DNA of 49,189 nt from a virus, in IMG/VR virus record IMGVR_UViG_3300035660_000017, positions 1-49,189 of that record. One strand, 5' to 3'. The number at the start of each line of letters is the position of its first letter. The first letter of the stretch is position 1. This document shows, piece by piece, positions 1-9,252 of this stretch. The position numbers and the translations under genes are program-made. A model generated the notes under the pieces. That model did no database searches, was not told where the DNA came from, and worked only from the letters and a program-made list of their open reading frames with translations.

Positions 1-130
1 GGAAAATTCAAAATCAAAATCATTAAAATCAATTTCAAATCCCTCACCTAGTTGTGCATATGAACCTTGATTAACGCCATCTCCACTGGAAAATTCAAAA
101 TCAAAATCATTAAAATCAATTTCAAATCCC
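1..130. repeat. Direct repeat, 43 bp copies at 87-bp spacing
   Basis: Bases 1-43 and 88-130 are identical, and the period of 87 bp equals 29 codons. The repeat lies in frame in the partial gene on the minus strand and encodes the acidic unit GFEIDFNDFDFEF. Only two copies are visible because the window ends, and more may lie to the left. Confidence 0.85.
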
Positions 131-144
131 AATGTTTCTGCCAT
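1..144 (-). CDS. Partial acidic repeat-bearing protein (N-terminus only)
   Basis: A reading frame starts at an ATG at 144 and runs off the left edge, so only the first 48 residues are visible. It begins MAETLGFEIDFNDFDFEF. The GFEIDFNDFDFEF unit recurs 29 residues later, separated by a Ser/Gly/Asn-rich linker. The protein is strongly acidic and aromatic (D, E and F alternate) with no recognised domain. It begins 3 bp after the stop of the 463-aa gene upstream on the minus strand, so it is probably the last visible member of the fibre-gene run 4242-1. A virion appendage or a repeat-containing assembly protein is possible. The function is not known. Confidence 0.6.
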   Translation of the reverse strand, partial: MAETLGFEIDFNDFDFEFSSGDGVNQGSYAQLGEGFEIDFNDFDFEFS

Positions 145-147
145 AAT

Positions 148-1539
148 TTAAACCAATGATTCTGTGTGTAAAATTAAATGGTTAGCACTTGATGACCCGT
201 TGGCATTATTTAATTTTAGATATTCTTTAGTATTAATTAATCTCCAATCAAGCATCTGAGCCATTGATCCAAAAGTAAAAAATATGTTTTTTACTTTTCC
301 GTAAAATCTATTCATAGATGTTAAGGAATTTATATTATTAACATATTCCGATATTACTGGTTTCATACAGGCATACAATCCATTATCATCTGGAGATAAT
401 CTATTACTAGTCCATGGAGAAAATGTAACAAAATAAATCTCGATATATATTGAGTTTCCTGAATTTTGTGGGCAAAACTGATACGTATTAGTAGGATCTG
501 AAACATACGGAATTTGATCACAATAATATGACGTATTGGTTGTCGATCCGGTACAATAAAACCTGTGCGGATACGCTCCTATGATTGCTCCTATAGTCAT
601 ATTATTCCACAACTGTGTCAGTGTTATTGTATCTAAGCCATTATCTTTTGCTTTAATTTTTACATAATTGACATAGTTTCTATTGTTAAAATCATATATA
701 TAATAATAATTTCCAACAGTAAATAATGATGCTTCTCCTGTATCCAATTGAACTACCACGTCAGTTCCAAGTGATATGTTGCCTTGTACGTTTCCAATAA
801 TTCCTGGTGCTTCTACAAATTTAGTTATCCCTTCCCATTCATCAATAACTGTATATGTCCAATCGGTAGAAATTCTTGATGATATAGCCATACATTCATC
901 GCCGCCACGGAAATCATAAGCAAAAGAACCGGAGTCAACTGTATTGATTCTGAGAATAGACCAAAAACCCCTAGGAGTTTTATTTGTGTCATCCCAAGAT
1001 AAATAAGACCAAATTCTAATGTATCCAGAATCACTGGAAAAATAATTTATTTTTAAAATTTTAGAAACCTCATTTACAGTAGCGGGTACTGTCGGGGCAA
1101 CTATAATATAAGGACCCTGAAGTATAAGTGTATGAGTTCCCGCAGGAAAACTGGTTAAATTTATTGGCGTAGTGCCAAGAGTTGTCGCCCCGCTTTGTGT
1201 CGTATGCAACGTAAATGTATCTTTATCAATTTTCTTAACATAATAAGTATTACCTGATGATATACCACCGATTGGTGTTGCGCTGCAAGTATAAACTACT
1301 CCCTCAGATGTATAAAACTCATGATCGACGGAGGTTAAAACTTCCGTACCGGTATCAACGGCTGTGATTGTTTTATCTACCGGGAGCGTACTTCTATCAA
1401 GAAGAATTTTCCAATTAGGACCACCGGCAGCCGCATTTTTAACAACCCAGGTTTTAAATTTTGCACAAAATCCATCAACATCAACATCGGCAAAACCTCT
1501 TCCAATACATGCGCCAGACTCAATTTGAAAAATTGCCAT
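148..1539 (-). CDS. Putative tail fibre/appendage protein (463 aa)
   Basis: The protein is 463 aa long with no signal peptide or membrane segment, and it is rich in Thr, Ser, Gly, Asn and Tyr as virion fibre proteins often are. Residues of about 60-140 (DHEFYTSEGVVYTC, then SGNTYYVKKIDKDTFTLHTT) resemble a small beta-rich unit common in phage tail-fibre and adhesin proteins. The rest has no recognised domain. The gene lies 3 bp downstream of the 899-aa fibre gene and just before the partial repeat gene, all on one strand. The start is the ATG at 1539, preceded by the leader GGGATTAAATT. The fibre assignment rests on composition and neighbours. Confidence 0.55.
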   Translation of the reverse strand: MAIFQIESGACIGRGFADVDVDGFCAKFKTWVVKNAAAGGPNWKILLDRSTLPVDKTITAVDTGTEVLTSVDHEFYTSEGVVYTCSATPIGGISSGNTYYVKKIDKDTFTLHTTQSGATTLGTTPINLTSFPAGTHTLILQGPYIIVAPTVPATVNEVSKILKINYFSSDSGYIRIWSYLSWDDTNKTPRGFWSILRINTVDSGSFAYDFRGGDECMAISSRISTDWTYTVIDEWEGITKFVEAPGIIGNVQGNISLGTDVVVQLDTGEASLFTVGNYYYIYDFNNRNYVNYVKIKAKDNGLDTITLTQLWNNMTIGAIIGAYPHRFYCTGSTTNTSYYCDQIPYVSDPTNTYQFCPQNSGNSIYIEIYFVTFSPWTSNRLSPDDNGLYACMKPVISEYVNNINSLTSMNRFYGKVKNIFFTFGSMAQMLDWRLINTKEYLKLNNANGSSSANHLILHTESLV

Positions 1540-1542
1540 AAT

Positions 1543-4242
1543 TTAATCCCTTGCTAGTCCAATTGTGACACTTAATCCGTAAGGGGGTAATATGCTGTGT
1601 ACAGATTTGACGTCAATAAAAAGCAAATCCCCTGTTTGAACATATTTATTTGATAAATCTACCACCCCATTGATGGAAAAATAATCTGTTGTTATGTTAC
1701 AAGTAGAACTAAGCATATTAATATCAACGCTTGATCTATTTTTTCTTACTTGTACACTTGTCATACCCCCAACACCTTTTACAAATACTCTTGCGATTAC
1801 TCCCGTTAAATAATAACCATTAAATTCGACAGGAATAACGAATCCGGTTATACCATCGGAAATCAAAACAATATCACTTGTGTCAAAAATATGAAAACAA
1901 ACTCCAGAATTAGTGGTTATAACATTATTTCCAGACAATAATCCTGCCGCATCATTTTTTACAAATCCACCGGCTCCAGCCATACCGGGTATTTTTACAT
2001 ATCCTAAAGCTGCAACTGCATAACATAATAAAGTATTAGTATCGACGCCAGAAGCATCCGACAAATTCAATTTCCATTTACTTAAATAATTAGGTTCGCC
2101 ATTACTTGCACAAGAAAATTCATGGTATCCTAAAGTACAAGGGGTTCCATCGGCAAAATAACCCTTACCATAAATTCTTGATTCACGTTTATCTTCGGCA
2201 TCGGAAGCTATTGTGTTGGTCATATAAAAATATGGTGCTGGTGCATTATAATAAATGTATTCACTGCCTGTATTATAATTTACTTTTAATAAATCTGATG
2301 TTGTCTGACCATTTACGGAAAAATAACCGGAAATCTTATTCAGATTAACAGTAATACCAGTATAATTAGCCGATAATATATTATAAAAGGAAATCACATT
2401 TCCAGCGGTTCCTGATATCGCTGTATAAAAATCATGACCACCTGCCGTTTGCTTATAAACAGATGCAAATGAACTAGCTTTATACTTCCATTCTGTTGCT
2501 CCTGTTTGAATTGCATTTACAGCTAAATCTAAATGATTTGCATAATTACTAATTGATGATGCCGAGGAACTTCCATAAAATTCTAGTATCGAATTTACAC
2601 TTACGTTCCATGTGGAATCAGGCGTACAATTTATTCCTAATTTGCCAGTATTAAATCTGAATGCCGTATCCGCGTCAAAATCCAAATACCCATCATTCTT
2701 AGAACTGATATAAAGTGCTGTATCTCTGAATTGGAATTGACTTGTAGTGGGTATTTGTAAATTACTCGACGCTTCGGTTATAACGCTATCAGCCAATCCA
2801 ATTGCCGCGAACTTTGCCAACTTCCCCGCAGTCCCCAGGTTTCCCAAATCACCGTTTACAACATTGTTATTACCCGACAACAATCCGTTCGCCGCGTTCT
2901 TGACAAACCCACCCGCGCCTGCCATACCGGGAATCAATATCAGTCCTGTTGTCCCTAACGTAAATGCGGTCAATATAGGTATTTGCGCATTCGTGCTGTT
3001 GCTCACATATAGTCGCCACTGTGATGTGTAATCGGGATTGCCCTCGCCCTGGTAAGAGAACTCATGGTATCCCAACGTGTGCCCCGTTCCCTCGGAATTG
3101 AATCCCATGCCATAAATACGGGATTCTCTTCCTCCGGGCACGTCCTCGCTTACCGTATTTATCAACTTTACATACGGTTCAAGTCCTCTGGCTGTATATG
3201 TGGCTATGTTAGCATCAAAAGTAAAGTTGTCTATCCAAGTAACCGCCGTACCTACTGTTCCAGTTCCTCCATACGCAAAATATAAACTACCTGCCCTTAA
3301 ATGTACCTTGTGAGCAACACTACTTGAACTATTAAAAACCCAACCGGTATCTGGATCAGCGCCGGTTTGGGTAGCCCCCTTTACTAGTCTCCAACAATCT
3401 AACAAATTAGTCAAACTTACGTTTCCGATTAATCCGTATAATTCCATCACGGTAAGCGAACTATGCCAGGCAGATGGAGTACAGTTAATTCCGAGTTTGC
3501 CTACAATACCTACACCGGATACATTAAAATTTCCTGTTTGTTGCGTTCCTGGAGTTGATGCTTGTAATTTAACATATGAATAAGGTAAATCGGTTTCCTG
3601 AATAGGGCCAAAACCAAAAGTAGTAGCACCGGTTGCTCTCAATACATTACCAGTTGTTAAACCACTTGCCGTATGTAATGGACCATCTATTTTATGTGCA
3701 GTAGGAATAAATGAAAACGTGCTCCATACCGATCCATCAAATTTATACCAGACGTCTTCGTCTTTTACCCATGTGGCGAATCCTTCTATGGGAGTAATTT
3801 CATAATATATAATCGAAGGATCAACCTCAGTACATTCATAAATTCTATTTATGACCCATCCATTTGCCGTAGCAGTAGAGATATAGCGTTTTTTGATAAC
3901 GGGATTTGCCGGCAAGCCTGTCGTTGGGTTGTATCTACTTTCTACGGGCTGCTGCCATACGCTTTCATAATCATATTCCAAACGTTTCCATCTACCGGTA
4001 TCCGGATTGGAATTTGGCTTAATAACATAAAAATTATCATCTGCAGCATCTGAATCGGGATCAAAATAATATTTACCATCACCGCTATCCCCTACGGTAA
4101 TCTGTCCCTTTGTAAGAACGAGATTATCTTCGTTTCTTTGTTCCGGGGTAAGTTGTGGCAGGGTAATTTTAAGATGGCGCAATTGTTCTACATTATCTAA
4201 AACGACGACGCCCATGAAATAAGGTTGATCAAAAATGCGCAT
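1543..4242 (-). CDS. Modular tail fibre protein with an internal duplication (899 aa)
   Basis: This large protein has a clear internal duplication. A module with GKLGINCTP, ESRIYG, TLGYHEFS and the signature PGMAGAGGFVKN followed by GLLSGNN occurs twice, at roughly residues 240-520 and 580-815. The N-terminal 100 residues resemble the head region of phage fibre proteins. The last 120 residues form a separate beta-rich domain ending in IGLARD, likely a receptor-binding or trimer-tip domain. The second module copy read from the right (about 2750-3180) is clearly richer in G+C than its neighbours, which hints at mosaic exchange. It is the first gene of the leftward fibre run and diverges from the gene at 4320. 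The fibre role is inferred from architecture. Confidence 0.65.
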   Translation of the reverse strand: MRIFDQPYFMGVVVLDNVEQLRHLKITLPQLTPEQRNEDNLVLTKGQITVGDSGDGKYYFDPDSDAADDNFYVIKPNSNPDTGRWKRLEYDYESVWQQPVESRYNPTTGLPANPVIKKRYISTATANGWVINRIYECTEVDPSIIYYEITPIEGFATWVKDEDVWYKFDGSVWSTFSFIPTAHKIDGPLHTASGLTTGNVLRATGATTFGFGPIQETDLPYSYVKLQASTPGTQQTGNFNVSGVGIVGKLGINCTPSAWHSSLTVMELYGLIGNVSLTNLLDCWRLVKGATQTGADPDTGWVFNSSSSVAHKVHLRAGSLYFAYGGTGTVGTAVTWIDNFTFDANIATYTARGLEPYVKLINTVSEDVPGGRESRIYGMGFNSEGTGHTLGYHEFSYQGEGNPDYTSQWRLYVSNSTNAQIPILTAFTLGTTGLILIPGMAGAGGFVKNAANGLLSGNNNVVNGDLGNLGTAGKLAKFAAIGLADSVITEASSNLQIPTTSQFQFRDTALYISSKNDGYLDFDADTAFRFNTGKLGINCTPDSTWNVSVNSILEFYGSSSASSISNYANHLDLAVNAIQTGATEWKYKASSFASVYKQTAGGHDFYTAISGTAGNVISFYNILSANYTGITVNLNKISGYFSVNGQTTSDLLKVNYNTGSEYIYYNAPAPYFYMTNTIASDAEDKRESRIYGKGYFADGTPCTLGYHEFSCASNGEPNYLSKWKLNLSDASGVDTNTLLCYAVAALGYVKIPGMAGAGGFVKNDAAGLLSGNNVITTNSGVCFHIFDTSDIVLISDGITGFVIPVEFNGYYLTGVIARVFVKGVGGMTSVQVRKNRSSVDINMLSSTCNITTDYFSINGVVDLSNKYVQTGDLLFIDVKSVHSILPPYGLSVTIGLARD

Positions 4243-4319
4243 ATTAATAATATATATTAATTAAACAGGTTGTTTTAATAAAAAATATGTAATAACCATT
4301 ATAGGAAAGGTAGGTTTTT

Positions 4320-4685
4320 ATGCTTGTAACTAATATTATTATTATTATTATTTTATTTTTATGTATTTATTTTTTAATTAAAACAGTTAAATCTTCACGT
4401 CAAGATTTTAAGTATTTAAATGAAGATTATGCCATAGTCAGGGGAGATTTGGAAGAATGGAAAAAAAGATGCAACGCCCTCGAAGACTCCGTAGAACATG
4501 GTTTTGGAATCAAAGTAAGAAATGAGGTCACAAAAATTGATTGTGAATTTTCAAAACTGGAAATGGTAATGATCATCGCCGGTATTGAAAAATTGATTAA
4601 AGATTCAAAACACATAGATGATACAGAAATTTATATTAATTTTTTTAAAAAATTAAACATACAACTTGAAATGATGGAGGAATGA
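4320..4685 (+). CDS. Small single-pass membrane protein with coiled-coil region
   Basis: The protein is 121 aa. Residues 4-22 are almost purely Ile, Leu and Phe, forming one N-terminal membrane anchor. A charged helical region follows (YLNEDYAIVRGDLEEWKKRC), so the rest probably lies in the cytoplasm. An AGGAAAGGTAGG stretch stands upstream of the ATG. It is the first gene of the rightward block and ends 4 bp before the nuclease fusion gene, so the two are likely cotranscribed. No family is recognised. A role in anchoring or in altering the host membrane is possible but not shown. Confidence 0.65.
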   Translation: MLVTNIIIIIILFLCIYFLIKTVKSSRQDFKYLNEDYAIVRGDLEEWKKRCNALEDSVEHGFGIKVRNEVTKIDCEFSKLEMVMIIAGIEKLIKDSKHIDDTEIYINFFKKLNIQLEMMEE

Positions 4686-4689
4686 AAGA

Positions 4690-6693
4690 ATGGCAATTAC
4701 ATATGACCATGTCTATGTAGATGTAGAAACTACCGGATTGGATCCAAGGGTTGATGAGGTTATTGAGGTTACCGCAATTGAATACAATCTCTCTGGAGAA
4801 GTCGGTAAATTAATTACTTATATGTGCCGACCGATGTCCGGGCATGTTCCTAAAAAGGTTACCGATATTAATGGTATTACTTATGATATGGTTAAGGAAA
4901 AGCCATATTATTTAAAAGATAGCATCAGGGATGAGGTGGCGAAATTTATTGCACGAAGAACGTTGGTTGGACATAATATCAACTCGTTCGATATTAAATT
5001 TTTAAAAATTAAACCGTTAAAAACAATCGACACCTTAACGATTTCAAAAGAATTATTCCCCCGATCACGTCATAGTTTGGGTTTGATGTGCGAAAAACTT
5101 AATATTAAATTTGATAAAAAAGAAGCGCATAGGGCCGAATATGATGTTAGAAAAGGAGTTGAATTACATTTGAAACTAAATAAAATCTTAATCGATAAAA
5201 GTAAAAAAGAAGAAAATCTTCCAATTTTTTCTACGGAAAAAGAACAAATTGAAGAATCGATTAAAATTAAAAAAATCGGAGTTATACCGACCGAAGAAGA
5301 TAAACAGTTTTTTTATACACAATCATATTCATATTCAAGAATCAAGACGTTTCATGAATGTCCGTTTAAATGGTATATGTTGTATATAAAAAAGGTGAAA
5401 GAGCCGGAACGCGATTATCTTGTTGTCGGAAATGCTTGTCATAAAATAGCTGAAGAGGCCGGCAGATGGTGTTACAAAGAAACCATTGTCAATAAAATAA
5501 TTTCTTATAAAGGACGAGATTTAACGTTTGATCCGCATATAATATTCGACGATCCATCTAAAATATCAGAATATTTTCCTGGTTGTAATGGATTATATGA
5601 TCTTGTTCATAAATTAGATAGCTCGATTACCGATTATGAAAAAGTGTCGATGCCCGATCGGGAAACTTATGATAAAATTACCAATTCCATCATAGCCAGA
5701 TTAAGTATTACCGATATCAATATTATTGGCGAGATTAAGTATATAATGAATTGGTTTTATATTAAACGTAATTTTTCAATTTCAATGAATGGCGTATTAA
5801 TAATGGAAAAAAAATTAGCGTTTGATAAAGACTGGAATATCATAAATGATTTTTTTGCCAATAATGTATTCTTTCGTGGTATTATCGACGTCATTAAATA
5901 TGATCATAAAGTTGTAGTCATTATTGATTATAAAACTTCCAGGACTATGATAAAGGAAGAAGAATTGGAAAATGATATGCAATTAAAAATGTATGTCATG
6001 ATGGTTTATCATTTTCTTCCTCGCAATAGTTATACAAAAATTATAATTAAAATTGATTATATTCGTTTCTGTAAAGAAATTGTTTATGAAATCGGTGACG
6101 TTGAAAAATATGTTAATGAGGCGAAACAATGGGTTAAAGATTCAATTAAACTCATTGAAACCCATATTATCAATAAAGATGGAACTGCATTCCAGCCAAA
6201 ACGAAATGAGCATTGTGGAACATGTTTTCTTGGCGAAGATGGTATTTGTCCGTTATTCAATAAAAAGTTCATTAACGATATCGGCGATCCGTTTAATTTT
6301 ATGATTAGATCGGCAGAGGACTGTGTAGCGGCTTATAAAAAAGCAGAAGTATTGGGCGCTGAATATGCCAATCTAATAAAAAAGTGTAAAGAATTTGTTA
6401 AAACAAGCGATCTTCCGATTATCATTGATGAAAATGCGCGTCTTGGATTTTATACAAAATCAGGAATTGATATATCCGCCGAAAAATTTGTTTTACTTAT
6501 GTTAGGAAAAAATTTTAAATTGAGCGATTTTATAAAAGCATTCGGCGTGACCAAAACAAGTCTGGAAAAAATCCAGAAAATATTAAAAATTACTTTGAGC
6601 GATGCCGAGATAGAATCTATTGGTGAAAAAACTAATAGAATAGAATTTAAAGCATTGACTCAGGAAGAAATTAACAAATATATAAATATATGA
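4690..6693 (+). CDS. DnaQ-like exonuclease fused to Cas4/AddB-like PD-(D/E)XK nuclease
   Basis: Two nuclease modules lie in one 667-aa chain. Residues 1-170 are a DEDDh 3'-5' exonuclease: D11 and E13 in DVETTG, D101 in NINSFD, and H147/D152 in HRAEYD. Residues of about 210-530 are a RecB-type nuclease: a SYSRIKTFHECPFKWY entry motif, D400 in GIID, D413 and K415 in IIDYKTS, and Q431. Four cysteines (C224, C509, C512, C520) are placed as in the 4Fe-4S ring of Cas4 and AddB. All catalytic residues are present, so both sites are probably active. The ATG at 4690 follows GGAGGA. Processing of DNA ends in replication or recombination, next to the SNF2 helicase, is the likely role; this is inference from the families. 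Confidence 0.85.
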   Translation: MAITYDHVYVDVETTGLDPRVDEVIEVTAIEYNLSGEVGKLITYMCRPMSGHVPKKVTDINGITYDMVKEKPYYLKDSIRDEVAKFIARRTLVGHNINSFDIKFLKIKPLKTIDTLTISKELFPRSRHSLGLMCEKLNIKFDKKEAHRAEYDVRKGVELHLKLNKILIDKSKKEENLPIFSTEKEQIEESIKIKKIGVIPTEEDKQFFYTQSYSYSRIKTFHECPFKWYMLYIKKVKEPERDYLVVGNACHKIAEEAGRWCYKETIVNKIISYKGRDLTFDPHIIFDDPSKISEYFPGCNGLYDLVHKLDSSITDYEKVSMPDRETYDKITNSIIARLSITDINIIGEIKYIMNWFYIKRNFSISMNGVLIMEKKLAFDKDWNIINDFFANNVFFRGIIDVIKYDHKVVVIIDYKTSRTMIKEEELENDMQLKMYVMMVYHFLPRNSYTKIIIKIDYIRFCKEIVYEIGDVEKYVNEAKQWVKDSIKLIETHIINKDGTAFQPKRNEHCGTCFLGEDGICPLFNKKFINDIGDPFNFMIRSAEDCVAAYKKAEVLGAEYANLIKKCKEFVKTSDLPIIIDENARLGFYTKSGIDISAEKFVLLMLGKNFKLSDFIKAFGVTKTSLEKIQKILKITLSDAEIESIGEKTNRIEFKALTQEEINKYINI

Positions 6694-6863
6694 GAACGAT
6701 AAATATTTTTATTTTATTATTCATAATTTTTTTTTTCACAATATCTGCCCCGTTATATGCCGTCTTAAGTATTTTTAAACTTCCTGAAGCATTTTTAAAT
6801 TCTTTATATATCGGCATTGGATGTGGTTTATTTATGGCAATTTATTTTTCAAGGAAATTATGA
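6690..6863 (+). CDS. Small two-helix membrane protein (57 aa)
   Basis: A short frame starts at an ATG at 6690 that overlaps the TGA of the nuclease gene. It ends with a TGA that overlaps the ATG of the next gene at 6860. These 4-bp overlaps on both sides argue for translational coupling and a real gene. The product starts MRTINIFILLFIIFFFTI and has a second hydrophobic stretch around FLNSLYIGIGCGLFMAIYF, so two membrane helices are likely, ending in SRKL. No family is recognised. Confidence 0.55.
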   Translation: MRTINIFILLFIIFFFTISAPLYAVLSIFKLPEAFLNSLYIGIGCGLFMAIYFSRKL

Positions 6864-7330
6864 AGTATAAAGAATACGCCAAAACATATCATGAAATTGT
6901 AGATACTACCCGAGTCTTAAACATAAAAAAAAGAAATCTTGAAGAGTTGATAAATGAATTAAAAGAAGATGGAAAATACGGACTGGAATTTACTAGTCAT
7001 GGATTTTCCCAAATCGCGGAAAAACTTGAAGATCTTGCGGGGGATAACCAAATGATTTATAATGATGTTATAAGGCCAGATTCTCCGCAAGATGCATTGA
7101 TAATTCCGTCAAATCTTAAATCATTTGTTATTAGTTTATTATCAATGGCTCTTGAAGAGGGTAATGTCGTAGAAAAGGATTCACGAACAAAAGGTAAAGA
7201 ATTTCACTATATAACTGTTATTAAAAAATGGTTAATAAACAAAAAGGTGATTGAATTTACCTGTATTGTAGAGAATAACTGTATTAAAACGGGGTATTTT
7301 AATTATGTTGATTTTACCGGGGAAAAATAA
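6860..7330 (+). CDS. Hypothetical protein preceding the helicase (156 aa)
   Basis: The start is placed at the ATG at 6860 (MKYKEYAKTYHEIVDTTR), which follows AAGGAAATT and overlaps the stop of the small membrane gene. A longer frame from 6821 would add 13 residues already used by that gene. The protein is mixed alpha/beta, soluble and about 156 aa, with no recognised motif. Its end overlaps the helicase start by 26 bp, so the two are translated from one message and may work together. Confidence 0.65.
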   Translation: MKYKEYAKTYHEIVDTTRVLNIKKRNLEELINELKEDGKYGLEFTSHGFSQIAEKLEDLAGDNQMIYNDVIRPDSPQDALIIPSNLKSFVISLLSMALEEGNVVEKDSRTKGKEFHYITVIKKWLINKKVIEFTCIVENNCIKTGYFNYVDFTGEK

Positions 7331-9071
7331 GGATGAATTAATTGTTGCGTGTAACGATCGTGATAAACTCGCCATAATTCAAGCTGTTACCGATGGAAGA
7401 AAAGTACGCGGAAACAATCAAATCATTATTCATAAAAAAGCTGCAGTTAATCTTATACGGATGTTTAACGATATTCAATATCAAGATACTCAATTGATAG
7501 TTAAACATGCGTGTGAATTATATACCGTAAGAATTGATAATATGAAAATGATAAAAAAATCCGACGGAACGAAATTTAATTATGATTATAAAGGAATTTA
7601 TCCTGAAGTAATGAGACATCAGAAAATAATGTACAATGCGATTATGTATACTGATTGCTGTGCGCTTCTCGCTGATCCCGGAACGTGTAAAACAGGTCCG
7701 TACATTTGGGCGATCGATCGGCGTATTAAAGATGGGAAAATAAAAAGATGTCTTATTATTACGCTTTCTTCTTTAAAAGAAAATGTATTACGGGAAATTT
7801 CCATTCAAGCACCTCATTTAAAGGCGGTTGCTATTTATGGTAAAGCAATAGCCGATAAAATAATTAATAAAAAATATAAAATTAAAAAATATAATCAGGA
7901 TTATGACGTTTATATAGCGAACTATGAAAGTATGTTTGGCCTTGTCGAGATTTTTGATAATGATTTTTTCGATATGGTTATCTGTGATGAGGCTCATAGA
8001 ATAGGATCTCCGCAGGCACGACAGACAAAATCAATTATTGATAAATTTGAAAATGTCAAATATAAATACATCATATCGGGAACGTTAAATGCCAATAATT
8101 TAATGTCATTTTTTATGCCATTCAGATTTTTAGGCGCGGATACGATACCAGTGTCTAATTATAATGCTTATCGCGCCCAGCATATGTTTACCGTTGATCC
8201 TGACGGAGGATATGTGTGGAAGCCGAGAAGCGAAAATGATATTCAATATACTTCAAAAATTATCGGACTCATTTCGCTTTCTTTTAAAAAAGAAGAATGC
8301 ATCGATCTTCCCCCTTTGATTCGGGAATATATGTATTGTACCATGTGTGGAGAACAACGAAAAGTGTATGAAGACTTAAAGAATGAATTTCTGGCGATTA
8401 TTGATGATATGTGTAAAAAGTGTGATCGTTTTAATAATTGCAATATGCAATGCCAGGGAGAATTAACGGCAAAAAATGCCCTGGTATTAACCAGAAAATT
8501 ACAACAAGTCGCTTCCGGATATTATATCAATACCCGATTTTTGATTAATGAAGATGGCAGCGAAATTGATATGAGGAATATTATTTATTTTGAATATAAT
8601 GCTAAATTGCAATTACTTCTTGAAGTTATGAGAACCATTCCGGATGGGAGAAAAACGATTATATGGAGTTATTCCATCCCCGCTTTGGAAATTATTAAAA
8701 AAAACGTAGAAATTGAGTTTGGAGACGAATCATGCCTTACCTGTTATGGGAACCAAGACGCTTTTAAGCAAATTAATATATTTAGGGAAAATGAAAAAAT
8801 TAACTGGTTGATAGGAAATCCTGCCAAAATGGGTTCCGGTCACAATATTCAGTTTTCAAATTTTCAAATATTTTTTGATAATTCGTTTTCATATATCATG
8901 AAAGACCAGGCGGAAAGCAGGCAATATCGCCAGGGACAAAAAGAAAAAGTGACTGTAATTGAATTAATAACCAGGGATACTATAGACGAAAGGGTGGTTA
9001 GGGTTATCGATGATAAAAAGGATTTGTCTTTAACATTATCGCAGTGGGCCCAGGTATTTAGAAGGGAATAA
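7305..9071 (+). CDS. SNF2-type DNA helicase/ATPase
   Basis: The 588-aa protein has both lobes of an SF2/SNF2 motor. Motif I is LLADPGTCKTG (residues 121-131), motif II is the DEAH box at 228-231, and motif III is ISGT at 257-260. Motif VI lies near the C-terminus (QAESRQYRQGQ), preceded by GSGHNIQ. A cysteine cluster lies between the lobes (C345, C348, C370, C373, C379, C383) and probably binds zinc. The phosphate loop has Cys where most family members have Gly before Lys-Thr, while the Lys and Thr are kept. Such helicases in phages move or remodel DNA during replication, repair or transcription. The gene overlaps its upstream neighbour by 26 bp. Confidence 0.87.
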   Translation: MLILPGKNKDELIVACNDRDKLAIIQAVTDGRKVRGNNQIIIHKKAAVNLIRMFNDIQYQDTQLIVKHACELYTVRIDNMKMIKKSDGTKFNYDYKGIYPEVMRHQKIMYNAIMYTDCCALLADPGTCKTGPYIWAIDRRIKDGKIKRCLIITLSSLKENVLREISIQAPHLKAVAIYGKAIADKIINKKYKIKKYNQDYDVYIANYESMFGLVEIFDNDFFDMVICDEAHRIGSPQARQTKSIIDKFENVKYKYIISGTLNANNLMSFFMPFRFLGADTIPVSNYNAYRAQHMFTVDPDGGYVWKPRSENDIQYTSKIIGLISLSFKKEECIDLPPLIREYMYCTMCGEQRKVYEDLKNEFLAIIDDMCKKCDRFNNCNMQCQGELTAKNALVLTRKLQQVASGYYINTRFLINEDGSEIDMRNIIYFEYNAKLQLLLEVMRTIPDGRKTIIWSYSIPALEIIKKNVEIEFGDESCLTCYGNQDAFKQINIFRENEKINWLIGNPAKMGSGHNIQFSNFQIFFDNSFSYIMKDQAESRQYRQGQKEKVTVIELITRDTIDERVVRVIDDKKDLSLTLSQWAQVFRRE

Positions 9072-9075
9072 GATA

Positions 9076-9252
9076 ATGAAAAAATTTATTATTCTATTGT
9101 TATTAATTACATCATGCGGATATAGAATTGTTATAACCGAATCACCAAAATACACATATGATAATTGTAGGATCATAAAAATAAAACAATATAAAAAATT
9201 GGGAGTTACTTATTATAAAATATTGATTAAAGAGGAAAGGTGTGAAAAATAA
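9076..9252 (+). CDS. Small lipoprotein (58 aa)
   Basis: A short frame 4 bp after the helicase starts MKKFIILLLLITSCGY: two Lys, a hydrophobic stretch, then a lipobox-like ITSC. Signal peptidase II cleavage before Cys14 would give a lipid-anchored protein of about 45 residues with a basic C-terminal half. The frame overlaps the next gene, which starts at a GTG at 9242. Phage lipoproteins of this size include outer spanins and superinfection-exclusion proteins, but no inner-spanin partner is seen nearby, so the role is open. Confidence 0.6.
   Translation: MKKFIILLLLITSCGYRIVITESPKYTYDNCRIIKIKQYKKLGVTYYKILIKEERCEK

Noticed and set aside
4243-4319. Divergent promoter with TTGTTT and a -10 box
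   Set aside because: A promoter is expected here, but no -10 box at proper spacing could be fixed, so I did not list one.
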